DNA from: Terriglobia bacterium
GTDB taxonomy: Bacteria; Acidobacteriota; Terriglobia; UBA7540
Length of the DNA stretch: 32,897 nt
NCBI GenBank assembly: GCA_030037755.1
Contig: JASHQD010000424.1
Span: 1-32,897 of the forward strand
Direction of reading: 5' to 3'
In this document: positions 7,567-16,211 of the stretch, in pieces
How the letters are laid out: each line of letters starts with the position of its first letter
Numbering within the stretch: position 1 is the first letter of the stretch
Notes under the pieces: generated by a model
What the model saw: the letters and a program-made list of their open reading frames with translations, nothing else
Told to the model about the DNA's origin: nothing
The model's database searches: none
Program-made: the position numbers and the translations under genes

Positions 7567-9003
7567 TTATTTTTCTCCGAGAAAGTGCAAGGCAGACTGC
7601 TCGGCGACGCCCATGGCTTGCGCCAGAGAGACCTTCGCCAGGTTGTAGGAGTAAAGGCTTGCGATGTAGGACTGCTGGGCCGAGGCGACCGACTCCTGAG
7701 CCTGGACAACCTCAAGATTGTCCGCGACGCCGGAGAGGAACCGGTCCTGCGCCTGCTTCAGTGTCTCGTTGGCAAGGTCGACGTTGCTCCTGGCCACCGC
7801 TACCAGGTCCGACGAAGACTTCAGATTCAGGAAGGCCGTGCGGACCTCGGCGTCAATCTTGCCGCGCAAGTCTTCAAGTTCCGCCTGGCGCTGCCGCAGG
7901 GCGCTATCGGCCTGGAGTTTGTCCGCGCGAACGCGCGTGCCTTGAAAAATAGGAATGTTCAACAAGGCCTCGAAGGTGAACGTCTCATGCGAGTAGGCAA
8001 AGTTCGGACTTCCGATGTCGCCGAAATCCGTTGAGACGGAAAGCGAGGGGTAATTCTCGGCGCTCGCGGCCTGGATCGAGAGCTCGGCCGATCGGACCTG
8101 TTCCTTGGCGCCGAGATAGTCGGAACGGGCGGCATACGCCTGCTGCAAGGCCCCGTTGATAGTCATCTCGTCGAGCGGCGCGTAAGGTACGGCGTCGGTC
8201 AACTGGAACTCCTGGCCGTTCGGCAAACCGATGATGCGCGCCAGCGTCAGCTTGTCGATGTCCAGTTGATTCTGTGCGGCGATCAGGCGCTGCTCCTGGG
8301 TCTGGAATTCCACCTGCGACCGAAGCTCATCAATGTTGGCGACCACGCCGGCCTTGTGCTGGTCTGACGTCTTCTGGTAAAGAGCTTTGGCCGTCTCCAC
8401 CTGGGCGCGCGTCGAGTCCACGGTGGCGGCATCCGAAACCACCACGAGATAGGCGTCGGCGGTGGTCAACACCACAAGCTCCCGGTCGTTCTTATAGGTG
8501 TCCTGGGATGCCTTCTCTGCTGCGCTGGACGCTTTCAGGTTCTTCTGAGCCGCCCAGTCGAACAAGTCCTGGGAGAAAGTCGCTCGCGCGTCCTGAACGG
8601 CGAAAGGCGGCGTAATGGTAGGAATGTTGACCCCCGGAATGTGAATGTTGAAGCCGAAGGTCTTGAGATTGATCTGCTCCACGCTGTTGCTGATGTGGGC
8701 GTTAAGATTCGGCAGCAAGGCGTTCAGGCTGCGCAGACGCTCGGCGCGGGCGGCGCGCATCCCCTGATCGGACTCGATTACGCCCAGGTTGTACTTCAGG
8801 CCGCGGTCGAGGGCGTCTCTCAGCGACAGCGAAAGCGGGCCGGATGTGGCCTGACCCGTGGGCACGCTGCCGAGGAGCGGGTTCTGTGGCGTGGTGCCCG
8901 CCGCGCCGGACTGTCCGGCACCCGGCTGTGCGGCACACAACAAGAGAGCGGCAGCGAGAGCTAGAGTTACTGCAGAATCGAAAACGCGCCGGTCACCAAT
9001 CAT
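7567..9003 (-). CDS. tolC: TolC-family outer-membrane efflux protein
   Basis: A 478-residue outer-membrane channel subunit. The signal peptide is MIGDRRVFDSAVTLALAAAL with a likely cut after the alanines of AAQPGAGQ. Two OEP repeats follow: the first from about LSLRDALDRGLKYNLGVIES, the second ending in VVQAQESVASAQQSYIASLY. Long amphipathic helices rich in Ala, Gln and Leu fit the periplasmic barrel. The ATG at 9003 is chosen because GGAGG precedes it by five bases; the longer open frame to 9144 reads into the upstream gene's end. It sits between the kinase-like gene and emrA in one operon. Confidence 0.92.
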   Translation of the reverse strand: MIGDRRVFDSAVTLALAAALLLCAAQPGAGQSGAAGTTPQNPLLGSVPTGQATSGPLSLSLRDALDRGLKYNLGVIESDQGMRAARAERLRSLNALLPNLNAHISNSVEQINLKTFGFNIHIPGVNIPTITPPFAVQDARATFSQDLFDWAAQKNLKASSAAEKASQDTYKNDRELVVLTTADAYLVVVSDAATVDSTRAQVETAKALYQKTSDQHKAGVVANIDELRSQVEFQTQEQRLIAAQNQLDIDKLTLARIIGLPNGQEFQLTDAVPYAPLDEMTINGALQQAYAARSDYLGAKEQVRSAELSIQAASAENYPSLSVSTDFGDIGSPNFAYSHETFTFEALLNIPIFQGTRVRADKLQADSALRQRQAELEDLRGKIDAEVRTAFLNLKSSSDLVAVARSNVDLANETLKQAQDRFLSGVADNLEVVQAQESVASAQQSYIASLYSYNLAKVSLAQAMGVAEQSALHFLGEK

Positions 9004-9032
9004 TGCGCCTCCGGTGTCGTGGAACGAACGCC

Positions 9033-9659
9033 TCAGATTCCGAGGTTCTGGAACAGCCCAACAACGTTGAGGATGGTCTGGGCAGCCGCGCCATCCCCCA
9101 GGGTCGAGTTGATCATGAGATGAAAGCGGTGCCGGTCCGGCCACTCGACGCCGAAATACTGCTTGATGTAGTCCGCGCGGTCGCGGTCTACGGTTTCCGC
9201 AAGCTCGGTAGCTTCTTTCGCGTCCTTGCCACCGGCTTGCAACCTGCGAACCTTCTGGTCAAACGGAGCGTAGACAAAGACATGAAAAGCATCGTCACGG
9301 TTTTGCAGATAGTAGGCGGAGCCGCGCCCCACAATCACGCAGTTGCCCTCTTCGCCGGCGCGCTTCACCACTTTTTCCGCGACCTCACGGATGCAATCCG
9401 CATCGACCATCCTCATCCGCGCTGCGTTTTGAGTGCCTTCGTGGCTGCCTCGCATGAAAGATTTAAAGAGCCGGTAGGACAAGGGGTCCCGTCTCTCTTC
9501 ATGCTTTTCCACGGCCCGGCAATCGCAGTCCATCAGCCGGGCGATCTCATTGGTCAACAACTGGTCCCAGAGCTTCCAGCCCAGACGTTCGGCCACTCTC
9601 CTGGCGATATCACCGCCGCCGCTTCCGTATTCGCGCTCAATCGTAATCACTCGAATCAT
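9033..9659 (-). CDS. Cytidylate kinase-like family protein
   Basis: A 208-residue P-loop protein of the cytidylate-kinase-2 type. It begins MIRVITIEREYGSGGGDIAR, the GSGG-x-x-IA variant P-loop of this family, followed by VAERLGWKLWDQLLTNEIA. The middle has GNCVIVGRGSAYYL and the lid-like region is RRLQAGGKDAKEA. The C-terminus INSTLGDGAAAQTILNVV matches the family pattern. Substrate is not known; true CMP kinase (Cmk) is a different, essential gene. It lies between the MFS gene (24-base gap) and tolC (29-base gap) on the same strand, an unusual place for a nucleotide kinase. It could act on a signal or regulator of efflux, but nothing in the sequence shows this. Confidence 0.82.
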   Translation of the reverse strand: MIRVITIEREYGSGGGDIARRVAERLGWKLWDQLLTNEIARLMDCDCRAVEKHEERRDPLSYRLFKSFMRGSHEGTQNAARMRMVDADCIREVAEKVVKRAGEEGNCVIVGRGSAYYLQNRDDAFHVFVYAPFDQKVRRLQAGGKDAKEATELAETVDRDRADYIKQYFGVEWPDRHRFHLMINSTLGDGAAAQTILNVVGLFQNLGI

Positions 9660-9683
9660 GGTCGCCCCCGTCAGACAAAACGC

Positions 9684-11315
9684 TCACTCCATCATCACAC
9701 TTCCACCGCCCGGCTGATTCTTCCTTAGCGCGAAGGAAAGCAAAAACAGAACAGCCGCTCCCGTCCCCAGAATCGTGAACATGTCGATGTAAGCCAGGGT
9801 GCTAGCCTGCCCGATCAGGGCTTGATAAAGCATCCCCGAGGCTTTCTGCGCGGCGAGATTCGCTTGCACCCCCGATGCGGCCAGGCGCGCGGCCAAAGCC
9901 GAACTCGCCTGCGCGAATGCCGGCTGTCCCGAGGTGATGTGCTTCACCATGTACGCCTGACGTACCTGGGCCCGGCGCGCGAGCACGGTCGTGACCATCG
10001 ATGTTCCCACGCTGCTCCCGATGTTGCGCATAAAGTTGAGGAGGCCGGACGCGCTGTTGCTCTTTTCCAGCGGCGTTGAAGAGAACCCGACGAGGTTGAT
10101 GGGAACGAACAGGAACCCGAGGCCGAACACCTGAAACATACGGAGCACGCTGGCGCTGCCGAAACTGATTTGAAGGTCGAGTCGCCGCGTGGAATAGAAC
10201 ATGCCGATCGAGAGCGTCAGCCAGCCGAAGGCGATCAGGTAGCGCGCCTGGACCCGGCCGGCGAGAGCTCCTGCCACGGGCATGAGGAAGAGCAGCAACA
10301 AACCGCCGCCCGACAGCACCAGCCCCGCCGATTCGGATGTGTAGCCCAGCAGCGTCTGCAGGAACAGGGGCATCATGACGAGGCTCGAGAACAGCATGAT
10401 GCCGACCGTGAATATCATAAAGTTCGCGCCTAGGAAGTTCAGGTTCTTGAACAGGCGCACTTCGATGATGGGGTTCTTGTAAAACAATTCCCAGATAACC
10501 AGCGACAGCAGGCCTACACCGGCGATGATGGCAAGTGTCACGATGAAGTGCGATCCGAACCAGTCGTCCTCCTGGCCTTTGTCGAGCATGATCTGCAGCG
10601 CCCCGACGCCAAGCGTGAGCAGCGCCACGCCGATGTAGTCGATCTTCACTCCGGCACCCGCGCGCTCCTTCACCCAGGGAGGGTCTTCAACCACGCGATA
10701 GACCAGGAACAACGTCAGAATGCCAACCGGGACGTTAATGAAGAAAATCCAGCGCCAGGTATAGTTGTCCGTGATCCAGCCTCCCAGCGTCGGGCCGATA
10801 GTGGGAGCCACGATGGCTGTGATGCCGTACAAAGCGAACGCCAGGCCGCGCTTCTCCGGAGGAAAGGTGTCTGCCATGATCGCCTGGGCCATCGGCTGTA
10901 ACCCGCCGCCACCCGCTCCCTGCAGCACCCGGAAAGCGAGGATCGCGGTGAGACTGGGAGCACTGCCGCACAGCACAGAGCTGATGGTGAATATCACCAG
11001 GCAGATCATGAAAAAGCGTTTGCGCCCGAACGCGTTCGCAAACCAGCCGCTGATGGGTAGCACGATGGCGTTGGAGACGAGGTAGGAAGTCAGCACCCAG
11101 GTGGCTTGGTCATTGCTTGCCCCGAGGCTGCCCGCCATGTAAGGCAGCGCGACATTAGCGATGCTCGTGTCGAGCACCTCCATGAAGGCCGCCAGGGCGA
11201 CGACCACGCCGATCAGCCACGGATTGAACTTCGGTTTCCAGGGTTCATGTGCCGGAGGCGGTGCGGCGCTTCCGGCGCTGTTCTCCTTGGGAGGCGAATT
11301 GGAATCATCTGCCAT
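9684..11315 (-). CDS. emrB: EmrB/QacA-family MFS drug transporter (DHA2)
   Basis: A 543-residue inner-membrane proton-driven multidrug exporter with about 14 membrane helices, the DHA2 layout. Family marks are LDTSIANVALPYMAGSLG in helix 1, GWFANAFGRKRFF (motif A) after helix 2, and GPTLGGWITDNYTWRW in helix 5 (motif C). The Pro/Ser-rich N-terminus and the loop around residues 450-490 are hydrophilic. It is the first gene of the pump operon. EmrB, EmrA and TolC together would span the whole envelope. The ATG at 11315 has only a weak ribosome site. The specific substrate cannot be read from sequence. Confidence 0.94.
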   Translation of the reverse strand: MADDSNSPPKENSAGSAAPPPAHEPWKPKFNPWLIGVVVALAAFMEVLDTSIANVALPYMAGSLGASNDQATWVLTSYLVSNAIVLPISGWFANAFGRKRFFMICLVIFTISSVLCGSAPSLTAILAFRVLQGAGGGGLQPMAQAIMADTFPPEKRGLAFALYGITAIVAPTIGPTLGGWITDNYTWRWIFFINVPVGILTLFLVYRVVEDPPWVKERAGAGVKIDYIGVALLTLGVGALQIMLDKGQEDDWFGSHFIVTLAIIAGVGLLSLVIWELFYKNPIIEVRLFKNLNFLGANFMIFTVGIMLFSSLVMMPLFLQTLLGYTSESAGLVLSGGGLLLLFLMPVAGALAGRVQARYLIAFGWLTLSIGMFYSTRRLDLQISFGSASVLRMFQVFGLGFLFVPINLVGFSSTPLEKSNSASGLLNFMRNIGSSVGTSMVTTVLARRAQVRQAYMVKHITSGQPAFAQASSALAARLAASGVQANLAAQKASGMLYQALIGQASTLAYIDMFTILGTGAAVLFLLSFALRKNQPGGGSVMME

Positions 11316-11403
11316 ATTCGGCTTCTATCGACACTACACCAACTGAATGAATTCGGATCGTGCGATACGGCAGATTACGGTGGTGGGCGCCCACCCCCGT
11401 TTC

Positions 11404-12255
11404 TTAGACGCTGGCCACAGGGCAGGGTGCGTCACGCACCACGGCATAGGTGAGGTCGCGCAGACGAACGCCAACCTCCGAACCTCTTCCAATGATGAGC
11501 ACATCCGCAGCCAGGCGACGGGCGGTCGCGATCAGGGCGTCTTTGATCGGACCGGTAACCACCTTGACCGTGGCATGGGAACCTGCGCGACGCTGCAGCT
11601 CCGCGATGCGCTCTCGCGCCAGGTTTTGTTCCCTGGATTGCAGCCCCTCGTCGAGGTCGAGCTGACGTTTCGAGTCGGGTTCGCCGCTGGCAATCGCATG
11701 GACGATCGAAAGATTGGCGTGGATGTCCTCCGCCATCTGCCCCGCGACCCTAAGGATCCTTTCGGAGTCGTCCCGCAGGCTTACCGCGCAGACCAATTCC
11801 CGGTGATCGAGGGGCCGGGGAGCAATCGTCTCAGCGTGCTGTGTGGTCATGACCGGGCAATCGGCGTCGTTCAGAATCTTGGCGGTCGTGGAGCCGATCA
11901 ACATCCGCCGGAACCTGCCGGCGTGAGTCGGCATAACGATGAGATCGAAATGCCGCTCCCGGACGACCTCAGCGATTCGAGTGGCGGCATCTCCAATCCG
12001 CAAGAGCCTTGTGCAGCCTTCGAGCGGAAAGTCCTCGACCAGGAAAGAATTGAGCCGCTCACGCGCCGCGTGTTCGCGGTCCTCCTCCATCTCCCGCAAG
12101 GAGCGTTCGAGGAGCTCAAAGCCGGATGAAGCGAGGTCGAATACGTAAAGAAGGGTCAGGTGGGCCGACAACATCTGTGCGGCCCTCTTCACGAACGGCG
12201 CCATGGCCTCGCAGGAAGGCGAAAAATCGACGGGAAACAGAATCTTCTGGATCAT
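11404..12255 (-). CDS. Tandem universal stress protein (UspA x2)
   Basis: A 283-residue cytoplasmic protein made of two Usp domains. The first (about 1-145) starts MIQKILFPVDFSPSCEAM and contains MPTHAGRFRRMLIGSTTAKI, the G-x(9)-GS/T nucleotide-binding pattern. The second (about 150-283) ends IIGRGSEVGVRLRDLTYAV and has a poorer nucleotide site, so only the first half may bind ATP. Start is uncertain: ATG at 12255 gives the standard family N-terminus, ATG at 12261 adds two residues, and a GTG at 12282 is also open. It follows the histidine kinase gene by about 54 bases and is probably the last gene of that signalling operon. Confidence 0.88.
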   Translation of the reverse strand: MIQKILFPVDFSPSCEAMAPFVKRAAQMLSAHLTLLYVFDLASSGFELLERSLREMEEDREHAARERLNSFLVEDFPLEGCTRLLRIGDAATRIAEVVRERHFDLIVMPTHAGRFRRMLIGSTTAKILNDADCPVMTTQHAETIAPRPLDHRELVCAVSLRDDSERILRVAGQMAEDIHANLSIVHAIASGEPDSKRQLDLDEGLQSREQNLARERIAELQRRAGSHATVKVVTGPIKDALIATARRLAADVLIIGRGSEVGVRLRDLTYAVVRDAPCPVASV

Positions 12256-12309
12256 TGGCATGGGATCGCGTCCAACGCCCACCTCAAAGGCTCGAAGCTT
12301 GGCGCCGAC

Positions 12310-13743
12310 TTACGCGGCCGGTGGGCTCGTCTTGGGCTGCATGAGGGGTAAGTAAACCTGGAACCGGGTGTCGCCCGGGTGAGAGGTCACACGAATTTCG
12401 CCGTGATGGTTTCTCACGATCCGGCAGACCGTATCCAGACCAAGGCCTGTGCCCTCGCCAACCCCCTTCGTGGTGAAGAAGGGCTCGAAGATGTGGGGCT
12501 GAACATCGGCCGGAATGCCCGGGCCGTTGTCGCGGATCTCCACCAGCACCCGATCAAGCTCAAGGGCGGTCCGCAGATGAATCTCGCCCTTACCCTGCAT
12601 GGCCTCGATGGCGTTGTCGAGGAGGTTTGTCCAAACCTGGTTCAACTCGCCACCATAAGCGCAGATCTGCGGAATGTCCCGCCCGTACTCACGAACGACC
12701 TTGATGCCGGATTTAAGCCGGTGACCGAGAATCGCCAGAGTGCTCTCGAGTCCCTGCTGGAGATCCACCTCCTGCATGGCGGCACGATCCATGTAGGAGT
12801 ATTCCTTGATCGCACGGACCAGATCGGAGATCCGCCTCGTACTGTTCTCAATTTCCCCAAGCAGCCGGTAGATCGTGAGTATCGACGCGATGCGAACCAT
12901 AGCGTCGCTCACCACCGCGGCCCCGACCTCGCCAGCCAGCCCCTCCAGCCTGGTTGTTTCCACGCCCATGTCAGCGAGAACCGGAGCGATTTTCCAGGAG
13001 TTGGCGACCTGATGTTTCTCCAGCCAGCCGCCGATCTGGTCCTCACGATCGCTCTGCGCCAGCGGGTCCGCGGGAACTGCGGGTACAAAGTGGGTGGCCT
13101 CACTCTCGAATTGGAAAATGCTCTCGCGTTGCTCGCCGGAGAGGGCGTGCCGCGCCAGGCGGATGCTGGCCTCCCGCACCGTCTCGAGCGCCTCGCGCAG
13201 GCTGGCTGCAGCGCGTCCGGCAGCGGCCGCTGGATTGTTCAATTCGTGGGCGAGACCAGCGGAGAGCTTGCCAAGCGCCGCCAGTTTATCCCGCTGAGTC
13301 TCGATTCGGGCCGTTTCGCGAATCCGGTCTGCCAAGAGCGCCACGAGGCGCTGGCCAATCTCCGGAATCCGATGGAGCATCTCGGGGATATTGTCCTTGT
13401 GCAGGCGCAACATTCTTGTGGCCGCGAGAGCGCGTCCGGTCCCGCGGATCTGCGTCAGTCTCGAGTACGGAAGATAGCCCGTGATCTGGCCGGCGGAGAC
13501 AGTGAATACCGGAGCGTCGGGATCATCCTCGCGCTGAAAGCGGATTTCTCCCTCCAGGATGACCACAAGCCATACTGCCGGGTCACCTGGCCGGGCGAAG
13601 ATTTCCCCGGGCTCACAGCGAATCTCTTCGGATTTATCAACGAACCAGGCCAGGTGCTCGTGAGAGAGATCGGAGAATGTATGGACTTTGCGCAGATCAT
13701 TGATCAGCGCTTCCGTCCGCTCATTGACTTCAGTCTGGGCCAT
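12310..13743 (-). CDS. Histidine kinase with cyclic-nucleotide-binding-like domain
   Basis: A 477-residue soluble sensor kinase; no membrane segment is visible. Residues about 15-145 form a CRP-like cNMP-binding fold (FSDLSHEHLAWFVDKSEEI, GEIFARPGDPAVWLVVILEG). The usual phosphate-binding cassette is not recognisable (GQITGYLPYSRLTQIRGTGRA instead). The phosphoacceptor is His166 in LSAGLAHELNNP. The ATPase domain shows LNQVWTNLLDNAIEAM (N box), DNGPGIP (G1), FEPFFTTK and GEGTGLGL (G2). It starts one base after the stop of the response-regulator gene, so the two are almost certainly co-translated partners. The signal is unknown. Confidence 0.92.
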   Translation of the reverse strand: MAQTEVNERTEALINDLRKVHTFSDLSHEHLAWFVDKSEEIRCEPGEIFARPGDPAVWLVVILEGEIRFQREDDPDAPVFTVSAGQITGYLPYSRLTQIRGTGRALAATRMLRLHKDNIPEMLHRIPEIGQRLVALLADRIRETARIETQRDKLAALGKLSAGLAHELNNPAAAAGRAAASLREALETVREASIRLARHALSGEQRESIFQFESEATHFVPAVPADPLAQSDREDQIGGWLEKHQVANSWKIAPVLADMGVETTRLEGLAGEVGAAVVSDAMVRIASILTIYRLLGEIENSTRRISDLVRAIKEYSYMDRAAMQEVDLQQGLESTLAILGHRLKSGIKVVREYGRDIPQICAYGGELNQVWTNLLDNAIEAMQGKGEIHLRTALELDRVLVEIRDNGPGIPADVQPHIFEPFFTTKGVGEGTGLGLDTVCRIVRNHHGEIRVTSHPGDTRFQVYLPLMQPKTSPPAA

Positions 13744-13744
13744 G

Positions 13745-15415
13745 TCACACCGCGCTGAGATATTGATGAATGAACTGTACCGCTATGGAGCCCTCGCCCA
13801 CACCGGATGCGACACGCTTGACCGACCCGTGACGGATGTCGCCCGCCGCGAAGATTCCGGGAACGCTGGCCTCAAGGAGGAACGGAGGCCGGTCGAGCGA
13901 CCAGCTTTGCGGGAACTTCCCGTCGACTAACAGATCGCGCCCGGTGAGAATGAACCCCCGCTCGTCGCGCTGCACAACACCGTCGAGCCAGTCGGTGTTG
14001 GGCGCGGCGCCAATGAACACGAAAAGCGAATTCGTGGCCACCTTTTCGATTTTGTCGCTCTCCCCGCAGTGAATTGAGATCGCTTCGAGATGGTCGTCTC
14101 CGTGAACTTCCGCCACGGTCGCGCGCGTCTCCACCTGGACGTTCGGCGTCTGCTTGATCTGGTCGATCAGATAATGCGACATCGTGGCCGAAAGGGATGC
14201 GCCGCGAACCAGCATGACCACTTTCCGGGCATATTTGGAGAAATGCATGGCCGCTTGCCCGGCGGAGTTCGCCCCGCCCACGATGTAAACGTCTTCGTCC
14301 TTGCACGACAACGCTTCGGTCATGGCCGAGCCGTAGTAGACGCCCCGGCCCTGCAGGCCGTCGGCGCCAGGAACCTCCAGCCGCCGGTACCAAACGCCGG
14401 TGGCAAGCAGGAGCGCTTTGCAGCCGAGCTCACTCCCATCCGCGAGCTTAACCGTCCGCGACGCACCTTCAACCTTAACAGCGACCGCTCGCTGCGGGGC
14501 CAGAATTTCAACGCCGAACCGCCGCGCCTGCGCGACGGCGCGCCGGGCGAGGTCGGCACCGCTCAATCCGGAAGGAAACCCAAGATAATTCTCAATGCGC
14601 GAGCTCAGTCCGGCCTGGCCGCCCGGGGCTTCCATGTCAAGCATCACGGTGCAGAGCCCTTCGGAAGCGCCGTACACGCCCGCAGCCAGCCCGGCCGGAC
14701 CGCCGCCGATGATCGCGAGATCGTAAAAGGCCAACCCCGGACGCACCCGCAATCCCAACTTCTCAGCCACCTCTCCCGTCGTGGGCTGACACAGCGAACT
14801 TCCGTCCTCAAAGAGAACCACGGGCAGCCGGGACGCATCCGCCCCGATCGATTCGAGCAACCGGCGCACTTCAGCATCGCGATCTGCCGTTTCGACGTCG
14901 AGCCACTGGTACGGCGCCTGGCTACGCGCGAGGAACTCACGGACCGAGTAAGACTGGGGTGACCATCGCGTACCGAGAACCCGCACACCCTCAAACGGAG
15001 GCCGGAACGACGCGCGCCAGTCAGAGAGCAGATCGCTGAGTGCCGGGTAAAGACGTTCTTCGGGAGGGTCCCAGGGCTTCATGAGATAGTGATCGATCTT
15101 GGCGCTATTGATCGCATCAATCGCGGCGTCGGTATCCGCGTACGCCGTCAGCAGAACGCGTTTCGCGTCCGGAAAAAGCGTCATGGCCTGGGCGAGAAAC
15201 TCCACCCCGGTCATTTGCGGCATGCGCTGATCGGCCATGAGTAGCGCGACCGGCGCGTTTCGTCTCTTGAGCCCGCGCAGGGCTTCCAGAGCCGCACCGC
15301 CAGAGTCCGCGCGCAGAACTCTGTAATCCTCAGCGTATTGACGCCGAAGGTCGCCTTCGACGGCGCGCAACACCTCAGCATCGTCGTCGACCGTCATGAT
15401 CGCCGGTCTCGCCAT
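13745..15415 (-). CDS. Response regulator fused to Grx-like and thioredoxin-reductase-like domains
   Basis: A 556-residue three-part fusion. REC domain (about 1-130): acidic pocket Asp10-Asp12, phosphoacceptor Asp62 in MADQRMP, Thr90 and Lys113. Middle (about 143-222): a thioredoxin/glutaredoxin-like fold (VRVLGTRWSPQSYSVREFL, cis-Pro region RLPVVLFEDGS) with SPQS where a CPxC dithiol would be. C-terminal (about 230-556): flavoprotein disulfide-reductase fold with FAD motif IIGGGPAGLAAG, NAD(P)H motif IVGGANSAGQAA and GIFAAGDIRHGS. The position of the TrxB CxxC reads YYGSAM, so it lacks the redox dithiol. Such fusions are known in databases as fused response regulator/thioredoxin reductase, with unclear function. 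It is likely phosphorylated by the adjacent kinase and has no DNA-binding domain. Confidence 0.92.
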   Translation of the reverse strand: MARPAIMTVDDDAEVLRAVEGDLRRQYAEDYRVLRADSGGAALEALRGLKRRNAPVALLMADQRMPQMTGVEFLAQAMTLFPDAKRVLLTAYADTDAAIDAINSAKIDHYLMKPWDPPEERLYPALSDLLSDWRASFRPPFEGVRVLGTRWSPQSYSVREFLARSQAPYQWLDVETADRDAEVRRLLESIGADASRLPVVLFEDGSSLCQPTTGEVAEKLGLRVRPGLAFYDLAIIGGGPAGLAAGVYGASEGLCTVMLDMEAPGGQAGLSSRIENYLGFPSGLSGADLARRAVAQARRFGVEILAPQRAVAVKVEGASRTVKLADGSELGCKALLLATGVWYRRLEVPGADGLQGRGVYYGSAMTEALSCKDEDVYIVGGANSAGQAAMHFSKYARKVVMLVRGASLSATMSHYLIDQIKQTPNVQVETRATVAEVHGDDHLEAISIHCGESDKIEKVATNSLFVFIGAAPNTDWLDGVVQRDERGFILTGRDLLVDGKFPQSWSLDRPPFLLEASVPGIFAAGDIRHGSVKRVASGVGEGSIAVQFIHQYLSAV

Positions 15416-15549
15416 AAGAACCCTGCCCTGTCATGAAGCCATGCGGCGCTCGCTCCCCCGGCGCGCCCGGCGGCTTTCCCTTGAGATAGTAGGATGAATC
15501 TGTCGCCGCTTTGGATACATGCGGTCGCACACCGAACGGCTATCCGCTG

Positions 15550-15945
15550 TTATTCGCCGATCGACGTCGCAAGCGTCTCCACGACCGCTATGTTGCGCAG
15601 CAGATCCTCCGGCAAGCCGTGGCGCTCCTGCAGATAGGCGGCGCTATTGTAGCTCACCCACACTTTGCCGGCGCCGTCCTCCCAGATGAGGATCTTGAGC
15701 GGAAGGTCGATGGCGATGCTCGGAGACGCCAGCATGAGCGGTGTTCCCGCCTTCGGATTGCCAAAAATCACCAGCTTCGTAGGACGCATCTCGAGACCGA
15801 CCTTGGCCGCTTCACCCGAGTGGTCCACGGTCGCGAAGATCGTTACACCCTTCGTATGCAGAGTGCTGACTAGCCTCTGCAATGTCTCGTCCACCGAGTG
15901 AAGACTGCGCTGGTCGATTATTCCCTTGCCGGTATTGGATGTCAC
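15550..15945 (-). CDS. DUF302 domain protein
   Basis: A 131-residue cytoplasmic protein consisting of one DUF302 domain: VDETLQRLVSTLHTKGVTIFATVDHSGEA, then TKLVIFGNPKAGTPLM, then SIAIDLPLKILIWEDGAGKVWVSYN. The family fold is known but its function is not; members are often near stress and redox genes. The start is a GTG at 15945 with an AGAGAG-type ribosome site. The gene is monocistronic by spacing: the nearest gene upstream on the strand ends 267 bases away, behind an inverted repeat. Confidence 0.88.
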   Translation of the reverse strand: MTSNTGKGIIDQRSLHSVDETLQRLVSTLHTKGVTIFATVDHSGEAAKVGLEMRPTKLVIFGNPKAGTPLMLASPSIAIDLPLKILIWEDGAGKVWVSYNSAAYLQERHGLPEDLLRNIAVVETLATSIGE

Positions 15946-16147
15946 TGTGGGTCTCTCTTATCGCCTGTCGCGCCGTCCATCGGATCGGCTGACTGACGCC
16001 CCCAAAAGTCTGATTTCGCCTCAAGATTGGCCTATCTGCATTTGTTTTAACATCGTGGGACTTATCTTCATTTTTGATTTCTCTGAAATTTGCCCCTTGA
16101 CGACCGCGCCTCAATTTAACTCGTCAGGTCACGGATAATTATGTGAA

Positions 16148-16199
16148 AAGCGCGGCCGCCGCCAAGGACACTCAGGCACTTTCCGCGGCCGCCGCGCTT
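16148..16199. terminator. GC-rich inverted repeat after the hydrolase gene
   Basis: AAGCGCGGC (16148-16156) pairs with GCCGCGCTT (16191-16199), and the loop contains further complementary GC tracts. It sits about a dozen bases past the hydrolase stop (16212, minus strand). Reading on that strand there is no clean U-run afterwards, so this is a possible terminator or just a palindrome. Confidence 0.4.
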
Positions 16200-16211
16200 C
16201 GGGATTGAACC

